The position numbers and the translations under genes were made by a program. A stretch of 64,000 bases of DNA, from positions 1 to 64,000 of the forward strand of contig NZ_JAODAB010000019.1 of the NCBI RefSeq assembly GCF_025336485.1, given 5' to 3'. The notes under the pieces are model-generated. The model did not search any database, was not told where the DNA came from, and worked only from the letters and a program-made list of their open reading frames with translations. Of this stretch, positions 52,335-63,463 are shown in pieces. The stretch is from Pseudomonas citri (GTDB lineage: Bacteria > Pseudomonadota > Gammaproteobacteria > Pseudomonadales > Pseudomonadaceae). Every line of letters begins with the position of its first letter. Position 1 is the first letter of the stretch.

Positions 52335-53096
52335 ATGCCCGGCATGAATACACTCCCCCCCCTACCCGCCTGCTGCTCGCCCCTGGATGAACACTGGCTG
52401 TTGTCCGAGACCCTGCCCGGCACGGTGTTACTGAGCACCCGCTTCGATCCGTTACTGCTGGCCAGTGATGATTTCCACACCAGCGCCATCGAACCGCCGG
52501 CGAGCATCCAGCGTTCGGTGGCCAAGCGTCAGGCCGAGTTCCTGGCCGGGCGGATCTGTGCCCGGGCCGCTTTGCAGCGGCTTGATGGATGGGCCAGCGT
52601 GCCGACCATTGGCGAAGACCGCGCCCCGGTGTGGCCGGCCCATGTCAGTGGCTCGATCACCCACGGCACTGGCCGGGCCGCCGCCATCGTCGCCCGAAAA
52701 CAGCACTGGCAAGGGCTGGGCATGGACGTGGAAACCCTGCTCGCCCCCGAGCGCGCCGAACGCCTGGCCAGTGAAATCCTCACACCGCCCGAGCTGCTGC
52801 GCATGGCCACTACCGCGCCAGATGACCGGGCGCTGCTGGTGACCCTGACCTTTTCGGTGAAGGAAAGCCTGTTCAAGGCGTTGTACCCGATTGTCGGGCA
52901 GCGCTTTTATTTCGAACACGCCGAGGTGCTGGAATGGTCCCATGGCGGGGACGTGCGGCTGCGTTTGCTGACGGACCTGTCGGCCGAATGGTGCCATGGC
53001 CGTGAATTAGAGGCGCAGTTCGGGGTGAAGGATGGGCAGTTGTTGAGTCTGGTGGGGATCAAGACCTGTCCTGATGCCTCGGCCAGCTCAAGCTGA
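52335..53096 (+). CDS. pcpS: 4'-phosphopantetheinyl transferase (PcpS-like)
   Basis: Attaches phosphopantetheine to carrier domains of fatty-acid, polyketide and non-ribosomal peptide synthases; fluorescent pseudomonads depend on one such broad enzyme. The 253-residue protein has VSGSITHGTGRAAAIVA, GLGMDVETLLAPERAERLA (Mg-binding Asp in GMDVE) and VTLTFSVKESLFKALYPIVG (the WxxKEA-type motif as FSVKESLFK). The start is MPGMN at 52335; MNTLPP at 52344 is equally possible. Its last 38 bases overlap the 3' end of the converging kinase gene. Confidence 0.92.
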   Translation: MPGMNTLPPLPACCSPLDEHWLLSETLPGTVLLSTRFDPLLLASDDFHTSAIEPPASIQRSVAKRQAEFLAGRICARAALQRLDGWASVPTIGEDRAPVWPAHVSGSITHGTGRAAAIVARKQHWQGLGMDVETLLAPERAERLASEILTPPELLRMATTAPDDRALLVTLTFSVKESLFKALYPIVGQRFYFEHAEVLEWSHGGDVRLRLLTDLSAEWCHGRELEAQFGVKDGQLLSLVGIKTCPDASASSS

Positions 53097-54669
53097 AACA
53101 CGCCCCGCCGAGGCTTTTGCTCTTGTCGATCAACGCCCGGCCGTCATGCCAGTGGATGATCCGGCGTACGATCGACAGCCCCAGCCCATGGCCGCCCGAG
53201 GCCCGGGCGCGGCTATCATCCAGGCGCAGGAAGGGCTTGAAGACCCGCTCCCACGCCGCCTCCGGCACACCGGGGCCGTCATCCTCCACATCCACCCGAC
53301 AGCGTAACTGACCGACTTGGTAACTGACCGTCACCTGCGACCTGGCGTGGCGCATGGCATTGCTCACCAGGTTCTGCAGGGCGCGATGCAAAAACCGCGG
53401 CTCGGCCTCGACCCATGTGCCGTCACCGTCGGCCGCCGACAGGTAAAGTCCGCGCTCGACCGTCACCCCCGGCCGTAACGGTCCCAATTCCTCGATCACC
53501 TGCTTGACCAGCGCATCCAGGTCCACCCGCTGGAAATTCAGGGCCGGCGAACCCTGCTCCAAGCGTGCGTAGGTCAGCATTTCGTCCACCAACCGGTCCA
53601 GGTCCTCGATGTCGTGGTCCATGCCCGCCAGGTATTTTTCCCGGGCCTGGTCGGTGCTGGCGCTGCCGAGCATTTCCAGGCCGAAGCGCAGGCGCGCCAC
53701 CGGGGTGCGCAATTCGTGGGACACCGCCCGTACCAATTCACGCTGGATCGCCAACAGTTGCTGCAAATGCTCGGCCATGCCATTGAACGCGGCGGCCAGG
53801 CGCCCGACCGAGTCGGCGCCGCCGGCCGGCACGCGGGTGTCCAGGCTGCCTTGGGCGATCTGGGTGGCGGCGGCCTCCAGGCCACGCAAGCGCCGCTCCA
53901 ACTGGCGCACCAACAGGTAGACGATCAACCCGATGAGGCTCAAGCCCAAGGCCGCGATGAGCACCAGCCATTCGGGTGGATACGGATTCATCTGGTACAG
54001 CGGCCCGATCTCCAGCACCCACGGCGTGCCGACCATGCCGGCGAACACCCGGATCGAGTCACCGTCCTTGCCCAATGCCATTACCGTATCGCCCTCGGAT
54101 ACGCGTCGACGCTGGTCTTCGTCCATGTCCACCTGCGCGACGCCCGTCAGGCGCAAGTCGAAACCAAAGCCTTTCTCCTGCTTGAGTTGCGCCAGCCGTT
54201 CGGGCTGTTCGTCGACCGGGTAGCGCACCAGTTCGTCGGCCAGCAGGTAAATAGTCGCCCGGGCCAGTTGCTCGCTGATTTGCTGGACCTCGCCCACCAA
54301 CATCAATTGTTCGCCATCGCTGACCAGCCGATAGACCTTCGCCGCATGGGGCCCGGTCTGCTCGACCAGCGCCTGGCCGCGCAGCACCCGGGTGCGCTGG
54401 CCAAGGTCGAGGTGGGTCTGGGCGAAGCTCTGCAACGACAGGGGAATGCCCAGCAGGCGCCCCCAGAGCAACAGCGCCCGCTGCCGCTCGGTCTCGCTCA
54501 TCGGACGCAGGTTGTCGGCCATCAACGAGAACGTGCCGTGGGCCAGTCGCTCGCGGTACTGCTCGCTGCGCGTCTGGTTGAGCTGGTGCAGGGCCAGTAC
54601 GCCGAGGACCGCCACCAGCACCAGCGCCGCGCACATGCCGCCATAGATACGCAGGAAGATCGAATTCAC
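53059..54669 (-). CDS. RstB-like sensor histidine kinase
   Basis: Inner-membrane kinase, partner of the adjacent regulator. The 536-residue protein starts at GTG 54669, which forms GTGA with the regulator stop. Order: helix near 3-28, periplasmic region about 30-232, helix near 234-256, HAMP about 258-310, HisKA with AVSHELRTPVARLR (His318), HATPase with VEDDGPGVPEAAW and GGHGLGLSIVRRI. The architecture resembles RstB. The gene order beside nrdA matches a kinase-regulator pair in P. aeruginosa that I recall but cannot verify; the signal is unknown. Confidence 0.88.
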   Translation of the reverse strand: MNSIFLRIYGGMCAALVLVAVLGVLALHQLNQTRSEQYRERLAHGTFSLMADNLRPMSETERQRALLLWGRLLGIPLSLQSFAQTHLDLGQRTRVLRGQALVEQTGPHAAKVYRLVSDGEQLMLVGEVQQISEQLARATIYLLADELVRYPVDEQPERLAQLKQEKGFGFDLRLTGVAQVDMDEDQRRRVSEGDTVMALGKDGDSIRVFAGMVGTPWVLEIGPLYQMNPYPPEWLVLIAALGLSLIGLIVYLLVRQLERRLRGLEAAATQIAQGSLDTRVPAGGADSVGRLAAAFNGMAEHLQQLLAIQRELVRAVSHELRTPVARLRFGLEMLGSASTDQAREKYLAGMDHDIEDLDRLVDEMLTYARLEQGSPALNFQRVDLDALVKQVIEELGPLRPGVTVERGLYLSAADGDGTWVEAEPRFLHRALQNLVSNAMRHARSQVTVSYQVGQLRCRVDVEDDGPGVPEAAWERVFKPFLRLDDSRARASGGHGLGLSIVRRIIHWHDGRALIDKSKSLGGACFSLSWPRHQDRS

Positions 54670-55388
54670 GGCGCCAGGTCTACGCAAGCTTCGGGGACGA
54701 ACAGGTAGCCTTTGCTGCGGATGGTCTTGATCAGCCGTGGGTGCTCCGGGTCATCACCGATCTTGGGGCGGATACGCGAGATGCGTACGTCGATGGAGCG
54801 GTCCTGGCCGTCATAACCGATGCCGCGCAGGGCGGTGAAGATCTCTTCCCGGGACAGGATGCGCCCGGCATTGGACACCAGCAGCCAGAGCAGGTCGAAT
54901 TCGGCGCTGGTCAACTCGATGCCGTTGCCCTGCAACCAAGCCTCGCGCAAGGCATCGTCGACCAGCAACGGACCGAATTGCAGGCGCCGTGGCCTGTGCG
55001 GTACGAACGGCTCCGGTTCGCTGCGCCGCAACAGGGCCTTGATGCGCGCCAACAGCAAGCGCGGACGCACTGGCTTGCAGACGTAGTCGTCGGCCCCCAG
55101 GTCCAGGCCCTGGATCTGGTCGGTGTCATCAGTACGCGCGGTGAGCATCAGGATCGGCCCCTCATACTGCTCACGCACCTTGCGGCAAATGCTCAGGCCA
55201 TCTTCGCCGGGCAACATCAAATCGAGGATCACCAGGTCCGGCCGCTCGGCAATGATCCGCGCCGCCGCCACGGCCCCATTGCCCTCGATGGCAACACGCA
55301 AGCCGTTGCTTTCGAGGTATTCACGGGTCAGCTCGGCCAGACGCTGGTCATCTTCGACGATCAATACCTGCCAGGCTTCTTGTTCCAC
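54666..55388 (-). CDS. RstA-like OmpR-family response regulator
   Basis: The 240-residue regulator has a receiver domain with DLVILDLMLPGEDGLSICRK (Asp56) and a winged helix with LTSAEFDLLWLLVSNAGRIL and RSIDVRISRIRPKIGDDPEH. The GTG at 55388 is the first in-frame start (a stop precedes it at once); the ribosome site is weak. The promoter lies in the 780-base gap shared with nrdA. Cognate kinase overlaps downstream. Confidence 0.9.
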   Translation of the reverse strand: MEQEAWQVLIVEDDQRLAELTREYLESNGLRVAIEGNGAVAAARIIAERPDLVILDLMLPGEDGLSICRKVREQYEGPILMLTARTDDTDQIQGLDLGADDYVCKPVRPRLLLARIKALLRRSEPEPFVPHRPRRLQFGPLLVDDALREAWLQGNGIELTSAEFDLLWLLVSNAGRILSREEIFTALRGIGYDGQDRSIDVRISRIRPKIGDDPEHPRLIKTIRSKGYLFVPEACVDLAP

Positions 55389-55732
55389 TCAGGGCCTCGT
55401 CTTGCTGTGAATATAAAAGGAAGGATCGACACAAAACCCTGTGGCCAGCCACAGAGGTGTTCACTTCAGATATTCGATGACTTCACCGGTCTTTTTGTCA
55501 TGTTGAAGGAGGATAAACACCCCCTGCACGCGCCGATTGTATAAACGTGGCCCGCACAGAAAACAAGCGGACAAATGCATACGGTCGGGAGGAGATTTCT
55601 GTGGTAATGTCCGCGCCCGCAAAAACCACCGGGCTGTTTTCGACTCGTCGAAAAAGTCGAAAAAAGGCGCGATTCAGCAAGGTCGCGGCCTACAGCGCAG
55701 TTCCCTATTTCGCACACAAATTACGCACAGGC

Positions 55733-55741
55733 TTATCCACA
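55733..55741 (+). promoter_or_regulatory. Perfect DnaA box upstream of nrdA
   Basis: TTATCCACA matches the strict E. coli DnaA box. In E. coli DnaA binds upstream of nrdAB and affects its cell-cycle expression; here only one box is seen, about 430 bases before the ATG. Confidence 0.6.
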
Positions 55742-55792
55742 GGTAGTACGTTGCATTCATCCCCCAAAACGCATTATCTTGTAGCCCGTCGC

Positions 55793-55822
55793 GCAAAAAA
55801 CCCTACATGTAGGGTTTTTTGC
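55793..55822. repeat. Perfect 30-bp palindrome in the nrdA leader
   Basis: Arms GCAAAAAACCCTACA and TGTAGGGTTTTTTGC are exact complements with no spacer. As RNA it makes an 11-13 bp hairpin with a U-tract on the plus strand and an A-tract on the leading side, so it could terminate transcription in either direction: from the nrdA side as a leader attenuator, or for the regulator's upstream side. It may also be a protein operator. Confidence 0.75.
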
Positions 55823-56169
55823 CAAAAACCAAACACAAGTCGGACAGAGAATTCAAGCGCTTTTCTTGCTTCTGTCCTGCTGAAACATCGCATTTCCCCC
55901 AAGCCCAGACCGCCCCTGCGGATGGCAACTGTTTCAAGGTCGAAAACGACCGAAACGGTACGGGTGTTGCAGTCGATTGCTGCCACCCTGGCAACCCGGT
56001 TTCGAGCGCCGCTCGCAACCTGAGAACTTCGGATGGAAGCGGCCCTGAACGGCTGCTTCCTACTGTCCCGAAGTTGTTATACCCGGCGCCAGTCGGTTGT
56101 AGTGCTTCAGGACGGAACGGTGGGCACCGTGAAGGTGCCCAAACAAACATAGAGAACGTGGAGACACCC

Positions 56170-59061
<2,892 letters not shown>

Positions 59062-59100
59062 GCTGAGCAGGCAGGCGCGTAAAAGCGCTTGCTGAAGAAG

Positions 59101-59137
59101 CCCCCGATAGACCGCTGGTTTATCGGGGGTTTTTCTT
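59101..59137 (+). terminator. Intrinsic terminator of nrdA
   Basis: CCCCCGATAGACC and GGTTTATCGGGGG (with a short loop) precede TTTTTCTTTT, about 40 bases after the nrdA stop. It shows that nrdA is transcribed without a partner gene downstream. Confidence 0.9.
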
Positions 59138-59170
59138 TTGCCTGGAGAAAGTTGGCGCCTGTGCTGGCCT

Positions 59171-59268
59171 CATCGCGGGCAAGCCTTGTTCCCACAGAGA
59201 ATTGGGAACGAGAGCAGGATCCATGACCATCCCCAGACCCAGTGGGAGCAAGGCTTGCCCGCGATGAG
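59171..59268. repeat. REP pair downstream of nrdA
   Basis: CATCGCGGGCAAGCCTTGTT at 59171 and GGAGCAAGGCTTGCCCGCGA ending near 59264 are inverted with about 45 bases between. Confidence 0.85.
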
Positions 59269-59300
59269 GCCGCAACTGACACCACAAAAACACGCCCATG

Positions 59301-59328
59301 AAAAAGCCCCTCTCTCGAGGGGCTTTTT
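59301..59328. terminator. Bidirectional terminator ending flgBCDE
   Basis: AAAAAGCCCCTC and GAGGGGCTTTTT form a strong hairpin with T-runs on both strands, 27 bases after the flgE stop on the minus strand. It ends flgBCDE and separates it from nrdA. Confidence 0.88.
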
Positions 59329-59354
59329 GCACAGAGTTCAAGCAACCATCGGCA

Positions 59355-60683
59355 TCAGGTCATCTGGATGATGGTCTGCATGATGGTGCTCTGGGTGGAG
59401 ATGGTCTTGGCGTTCGCCTGGTAGTTGCTCTGGGCCTTGATCAGCTCAACCAGTTCGTTGGTCAGGTTGACGTTGGACTCTTCCAGGGAATTGGAGACCA
59501 CCGAACCCAAGGTGCCAGTGGTTGGCGTATCGTAGCCGGGAATACCCGACGCGAAGGTTTCCTTCCAGCTGGAACCGCCCACGGGCTGCAAACCTTGTTC
59601 GTTGGTGAAACTCGCCAGGGCGATCTGACCAATGGCCTTGTTCTGGCTGTTGCTGAAGTTGGCGAACAAAGTACCCGTGTCATCGATGGTCAGGTTGGTG
59701 ATCTGGCCGGTGGCGTAGCCATCCTGAGTCGGCAGCGAACGGGCCGTGTCGGCGTTGTACTGGGTTGTACTGGTCAGGTTGATCGCAATACCCGTGGAGT
59801 TCGCAGCCGCGCCGTTAGCCGTCCACACGCCATTGGTGACAGTGCCAGGCACCCATGCGCCGGCCCCGGTCCCCTTCATGGTAACGGTCGTGCCACTGAC
59901 CGTGAACGGGCTGGCAGCTGGCACGGTAATCCCCGTCAGCTTGCCAGCGGAGTCAAAAGTCATGGTCGCTGCGGGTTGACTCGCCTCGGAAAATACAGAG
60001 CCATCGGGGTTGCGCCCGTCGACCAGGGTGTACGTCTTCCAGGTATTGGCCCCGGTCTTGACCATGTACTGGTCCATGGTGTGCGCGTTGCCCTGGGTAT
60101 CGTAGATAGAAGTACTGAACGACTTGGTGAATGTCGAGACGTCGCTCGGGTTGAACGGGAAAGTCGTCTGGTCGATCACGGCCGCCGTCGAGTTCAGGTT
60201 GATCGTCGAAGTGACCGTCGAGGTCGCCTTGGGCGAAAGGTTGGACGTGTCGATCCGCAGGTCGGTCAACACACCGTTGACGATCTTGCCGCTGCTGTCT
60301 ACTCCATAACCCTGCAGACGAGCACTGCCGTCACTGTTGGTGACGTAGCCATCTTTATCGGTCTTGAAGGTACCGGCGCGGGTATAGCTCAGCGAGCCGT
60401 CGTTGCTCAGGACAAAGAAGCCCTGGCCCTGGATACCCATGTCCAGCACGTTGCCGGTGTTGTTGATGTCACCCTGGCCGAACTGCTGGGAAACGTTGGA
60501 CAACCGTACGCCGTTACCGACAGTCTTGCTGCCCGAGCCCAACCGGGTGGCCGAGTAGACGTCTTCGAATTCCGCACGGGACGACTTGAAGCCGGTGGTC
60601 GCCACGTTGGCAATGTTGTTGCCGGTCACGTCCAACTGCTTGTTGGCTGCGTAGAGACCGCTAAGGCCGATGTTGAAAGACAT
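59355..60683 (-). CDS. flgE: Flagellar hook protein FlgE
   Basis: Polymerises to form the hook joining the rod to the filament. The 442-residue protein has the conserved N-terminus MSFNIGLSGLYAANKQLDVT, GNNIANVATTGFKSSRAEFE, the central variable region, and the C-terminal helix VELIKAQSNYQANAKTISTQ with a final MQTIIQMT. It is the last gene of flgBCDE; flgF does not follow, since a terminator and nrdA come next. It starts 30 bases after flgD. Confidence 0.97.
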   Translation of the reverse strand: MSFNIGLSGLYAANKQLDVTGNNIANVATTGFKSSRAEFEDVYSATRLGSGSKTVGNGVRLSNVSQQFGQGDINNTGNVLDMGIQGQGFFVLSNDGSLSYTRAGTFKTDKDGYVTNSDGSARLQGYGVDSSGKIVNGVLTDLRIDTSNLSPKATSTVTSTINLNSTAAVIDQTTFPFNPSDVSTFTKSFSTSIYDTQGNAHTMDQYMVKTGANTWKTYTLVDGRNPDGSVFSEASQPAATMTFDSAGKLTGITVPAASPFTVSGTTVTMKGTGAGAWVPGTVTNGVWTANGAAANSTGIAINLTSTTQYNADTARSLPTQDGYATGQITNLTIDDTGTLFANFSNSQNKAIGQIALASFTNEQGLQPVGGSSWKETFASGIPGYDTPTTGTLGSVVSNSLEESNVNLTNELVELIKAQSNYQANAKTISTQSTIMQTIIQMT

Positions 60684-60713
60684 GTGTCACTCCTTTTGCC
60701 GGGTTAGTCGGCT

Positions 60714-61439
60714 CTACATACCAATAGTTTGTACTTTGGACAGGGCAATGCTGCCCAGCCCGGCGAGGTTGAGCATCAACTCTCCGCCCGTCTGGCTGAT
60801 CGTCACGCTGCTGACGGTGGCCGGCAGGTTGGTGATCAGCGAGGTGGCCTGATTATCGATGGTCGTCGTGGCCGTGAAGGTATACGTGCCCGACTCCACC
60901 GTGGTGCCCGCATCGTTCTTGCCATCCCAGATGAAGGCGGCATTGCCGGCGCCCTGGCTACCCAGGTCGATGGTGCGGACGGTCTTGCCGTCCTTGTCCG
61001 CGATCTTGAGCGAGACGGAGGACACCGATGCCGGTACCACCACCGTGCCATTGAGGCTCTTGGAAGTGTCGACCACCGCCTTGTTGCCGGGTGCGATGAC
61101 CGAGCGCCCGACCAGCGAGGAAGCCTGCAGCGCCTGGGACGAGTTGTAGTTGCTGGCCAGGCCGCTCACGGTCTCGTTGAGCGTGGTGATGCCTTCCAGG
61201 CTGCTGAATTGCGCAAGCTGGGCGACGAACTCACCGTTGTCCTGTGGCGACAGCGGGTCCTGGTTCTTCAGCTGGGTGACCAGCAGTTGCAGGAACGCAT
61301 CCTTGCCCAGTTCCTTGTTGCCAGTCGCCGCGCTGGTGGCCGAGCTCAGGCCATCGCTGGCGCTGGTGGTGGTCTTGACCGAGGAGTTGGCCAGGATCTC
61401 GTTGAGGCTCAAACCACCGGTGCTGTTAGTAACGCTCAT
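60714..61439 (-). CDS. flgD: Flagellar hook capping protein FlgD
   Basis: Cap on which FlgE subunits assemble during hook growth. The 241-residue protein has the family N-terminal region LGKDAFLQLLVTQLKNQDPL (about residues 43-62) followed by NGEFVAQLAQFSSLEGI, and a C-terminal Ig/Tudor-like part with FIWDGKNDAGTTVESGTYTF. It begins 15 bases after flgC. Confidence 0.96.
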   Translation of the reverse strand: MSVTNSTGGLSLNEILANSSVKTTTSASDGLSSATSAATGNKELGKDAFLQLLVTQLKNQDPLSPQDNGEFVAQLAQFSSLEGITTLNETVSGLASNYNSSQALQASSLVGRSVIAPGNKAVVDTSKSLNGTVVVPASVSSVSLKIADKDGKTVRTIDLGSQGAGNAAFIWDGKNDAGTTVESGTYTFTATTTIDNQATSLITNLPATVSSVTISQTGGELMLNLAGLGSIALSKVQTIGM

Positions 61440-61454
61440 GTGATTCGCCCCTTA

Positions 61455-61898
61455 TCACTGACCCAGGGTCAGGACCTTCTGCATCATGGTTTTGGCGGTG
61501 TTCATCATTTCGGCGTTGGTCTGGAAGGAACGACTGGCGGAAATCATGTCGGCCATTTCCTCGACGACGTTGACGTTCGGGTAGTAGACATAGCCCTTGG
61601 CGTCGGCAGCCGGATGGTTCGGCTCATAACGCGCTTCGAGGTTGCTCTGGTCTTCGACCACGCCCAGCACCTGCACGCCCTGCCCCGCAGCGCCTTGCTC
61701 CTGGAACAACGAGTCGCTGCCGCCGGACTGACCGCCCTGGAACATGGTAGCGAACACCGGGTGACGGGCGCGGTAGGTCTGGTCGATGCTCGACGAAACG
61801 GTCTCGGCGTTGGCGATGTTACTGGCGACGGTGTTCAGGCGAGTGGTCTGGGCACTCATGGCACTGCCGGCGATGTTGAATACGCTCGCGATCGACAT
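61455..61898 (-). CDS. flgC: Flagellar basal-body rod protein FlgC
   Basis: Proximal rod component. The 147-residue protein has MSIASVFNIAGSAMSAQTTR, LNTVASNIANAETVSSS, the central YYPNVNVVEEMADMISASRS and the C-terminal helix NAEMMNTAKTMMQKVLTLGQ, all typical of FlgC. It starts three bases after the flgB stop. Confidence 0.96.
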   Translation of the reverse strand: MSIASVFNIAGSAMSAQTTRLNTVASNIANAETVSSSIDQTYRARHPVFATMFQGGQSGGSDSLFQEQGAAGQGVQVLGVVEDQSNLEARYEPNHPAADAKGYVYYPNVNVVEEMADMISASRSFQTNAEMMNTAKTMMQKVLTLGQ

Positions 61899-61901
61899 GG
61901 A

Positions 61902-62309
61902 TTACTCTCCGCGCAGGGCCGACACCAGCCCTTTGAATTTGCTGTTGAGCAGGGTGAAGCTGGCCTGGAAGTTCACGGAGTTTTCCGCGTAGTTGGATTG
62001 TTCCAGTTGAGCGTCCACGGTGTTCTGGTCGATCGACGGTTGCATCGGCGTGCGATACATCAGCGATTCGTCGCCGTTACCCAGGCCTTCGGCTTCGATA
62101 TGACGGCTGTTGGTCATGTTCAGGGCAAAGGTGCCGTTCTGGGCTTTCTCGTTCTGCTCGGCGAGCACCTTGGAGAAATCCAGGTCCCGAGCCTTGTAGT
62201 TCGGGGTGTCGGCGTTAGCGATGTTGTTGGCCAGGACTTCGGCACGTTGGGCGCGGAAGCTCAGGGCCTTTTCATGGATACCGAGCGCTTTATCGAAGCT
62301 GATGCTCAT
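61902..62309 (-). CDS. flgB: Flagellar basal-body rod protein FlgB
   Basis: First rod subunit over the MS ring. The 135-residue protein starts MSISFDKALGIHEKALSFRA, with RAEVLANNIANADTPNYKAR and the C-terminal helical end NFQASFTLLNSKFKGLVSAL. ATG 62309 is chosen over an upstream extension because a sigma-54 promoter lies about 45 bases before it. First gene of flgBCDE. Confidence 0.96.
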   Translation of the reverse strand: MSISFDKALGIHEKALSFRAQRAEVLANNIANADTPNYKARDLDFSKVLAEQNEKAQNGTFALNMTNSRHIEAEGLGNGDESLMYRTPMQPSIDQNTVDAQLEQSNYAENSVNFQASFTLLNSKFKGLVSALRGE

Positions 62310-62352
62310 GGCGGAAACCTTTGGGTGACCAGAATGTACGTAGGCAGGCTTT

Positions 62353-62368
62353 AGCAAGCCGCGTGCCA
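62353..62368 (-). promoter_or_regulatory. Sigma-54 promoter of flgBCDE
   Basis: Minus-strand TGGCACG-CGGC-TTGCT matches the sigma-54 consensus TGGCACG-N4-TTGCW fully. The -12 end is about 45 bases before the flgB ATG. In Pseudomonas, flagellar rod and hook operons are sigma-54 genes activated by FleQ or FleR, so this agrees with class II/III control. Confidence 0.9.
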
Positions 62369-62530
62369 CTTTTCATAAGCCCATAAACCGGGGCTTTGCG
62401 GGCATTGGCAAGGTGGCAATGCCAGAAAAGCGGCAACGGATTTCCGCCGGGCGCCGCTTTTCTGCCGCTTCTGCAAGGGGAGGCTCTCCATGGGTGGGAG
62501 CAGTGGCGGGTGGGAAGATAGTGGCAGGCC

Positions 62531-62567
62531 AAAAAAAACGGGAGCCCCCAGGGACTCCCGTTTTTTG
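62531..62567 (-). terminator. Terminator of cheR
   Basis: AAAAAACGGGAG and CTCCCGTTTTTT (loop about 11 bases) form a strong hairpin on the minus strand, just after the cheR stop. It separates cheVR from flgB. Confidence 0.9.
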
Positions 62568-62581
62568 ACAACTCAAGCCAA

Positions 62582-63409
62582 TCACTTCGCCTGGTAAATG
62601 ATCCCAGGGCTGCACTGGATCATCTGGTAATGATCCGGCAAACCGTTCAACGCCTCGGAAGCGCCCAGGAACAGGTAGCCGCCCGGTTTCAAGGTGCCGT
62701 GGATACGCATCAGGATGTCTTTCTTCACTTCGGCGGAGAAATAGATCAATACGTTGCGGCAGAACACGACGTCGAACTTGCCCAGGCTGGCATAGCTGTC
62801 CAGCAGGTTGAAGGAGCGAAACTCCACGCGACTCTTGATCGGCGCCTTGACCACCCACTTACCCGGACCCTTGGCATCGAAATAGCGCTGCAGGCGGTCC
62901 GGCGACAGGCCGCGGCCAATGGCCAGGCTGTCGTACTCGCCGGTCTTGCAGTTATTGAGCATGGTTCCGGACAGATCGGTGGCGACGATCTGCACACCGC
63001 CTTTCAACTGGCCGATGTTGGTCCGCTCGAACTCATCGATGGACATCGAGATCGAATAAGGCTCCTGGCCCGACGAGCAGGCCGCCGACCAGATCCGCAG
63101 GCGCTGGCCCGGGCTGGCCTTGATGGCCGCCGGCAGCACCTTGTTCTTCAACACCTCGAAGGGATAGGTGTCGCGAAACCACAGGGTCTCGTTGGTGGTC
63201 ATCGCATCCACCACCATCTCGCGCAAGCCGCTGCGCGGCTGGGTCTGGATACGCTGTACCAGTTCGCCCAACGTCTTGAGGCCCTGCTGCTCCATCAATT
63301 TGTTGAGACGGCTCGACACCAGGTACTGCTTGTTCTCACCCAGCAAGATGCCACAGGCTTTTTCCAGGAAGACCCGGAACTGTTCGAAATCCAAATTACC
63401 CGTAGACAA
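62582..63409 (-). CDS. cheR: Chemotaxis protein methyltransferase CheR
   Basis: SAM-dependent methyltransferase acting on glutamates of chemoreceptors. The 275-residue protein starts at TTG 63409 (preceded by GAGG), giving MSTGNLDFEQFRVFLEKACG; upstream codons lack a ribosome site. It has an N-terminal helical domain with NETLWFRDTYPFEVL, the SAM-binding WSAACSSGQEPYSISMSIDE, and VVFCRNVLIYFSAEVKKDIL. It follows cheV by 54 bases and ends at a strong terminator. Confidence 0.95.
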   Translation of the reverse strand: MSTGNLDFEQFRVFLEKACGILLGENKQYLVSSRLNKLMEQQGLKTLGELVQRIQTQPRSGLREMVVDAMTTNETLWFRDTYPFEVLKNKVLPAAIKASPGQRLRIWSAACSSGQEPYSISMSIDEFERTNIGQLKGGVQIVATDLSGTMLNNCKTGEYDSLAIGRGLSPDRLQRYFDAKGPGKWVVKAPIKSRVEFRSFNLLDSYASLGKFDVVFCRNVLIYFSAEVKKDILMRIHGTLKPGGYLFLGASEALNGLPDHYQMIQCSPGIIYQAK

Positions 63410-63463
63410 GATACCGCCTCTTTCATGGTGTTGACGTGCCGGGCGCACAACGCGCCCGACCTT

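Larger units (their letters stand above)
55389..56169. other. Long divergent leader region of nrdA
   Basis: A 781-base gap between the RstA-like regulator and nrdA. It contains a DnaA box (55733-55741), a perfect 30-base palindrome (55793-55822) and, between them, ACGCATTATCTTGTAG (55769-55784), which resembles an NrdR box in part. A GAGAACGTGGAGACACC lies before the nrdA ATG, supplying the ribosome site. A 158-codon reading frame (55547-56023, plus) has no start signal or family resemblance and I reject it. The long leader suggests multiple promoters or attenuation. Confidence 0.5.

Noticed and set aside
55733..55741. DnaA box as sign of a replication origin
   Set aside because: Single box only, no cluster, no dnaA or AT-rich unwinding region nearby; a regulatory role for nrdA is more likely.
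55547..56023. 158-codon plus-strand frame in the nrdA leader
   Set aside because: Very rich in Arg, Lys, Ser and Thr, crosses the palindrome, lacks a ribosome site and resembles no family; likely chance.
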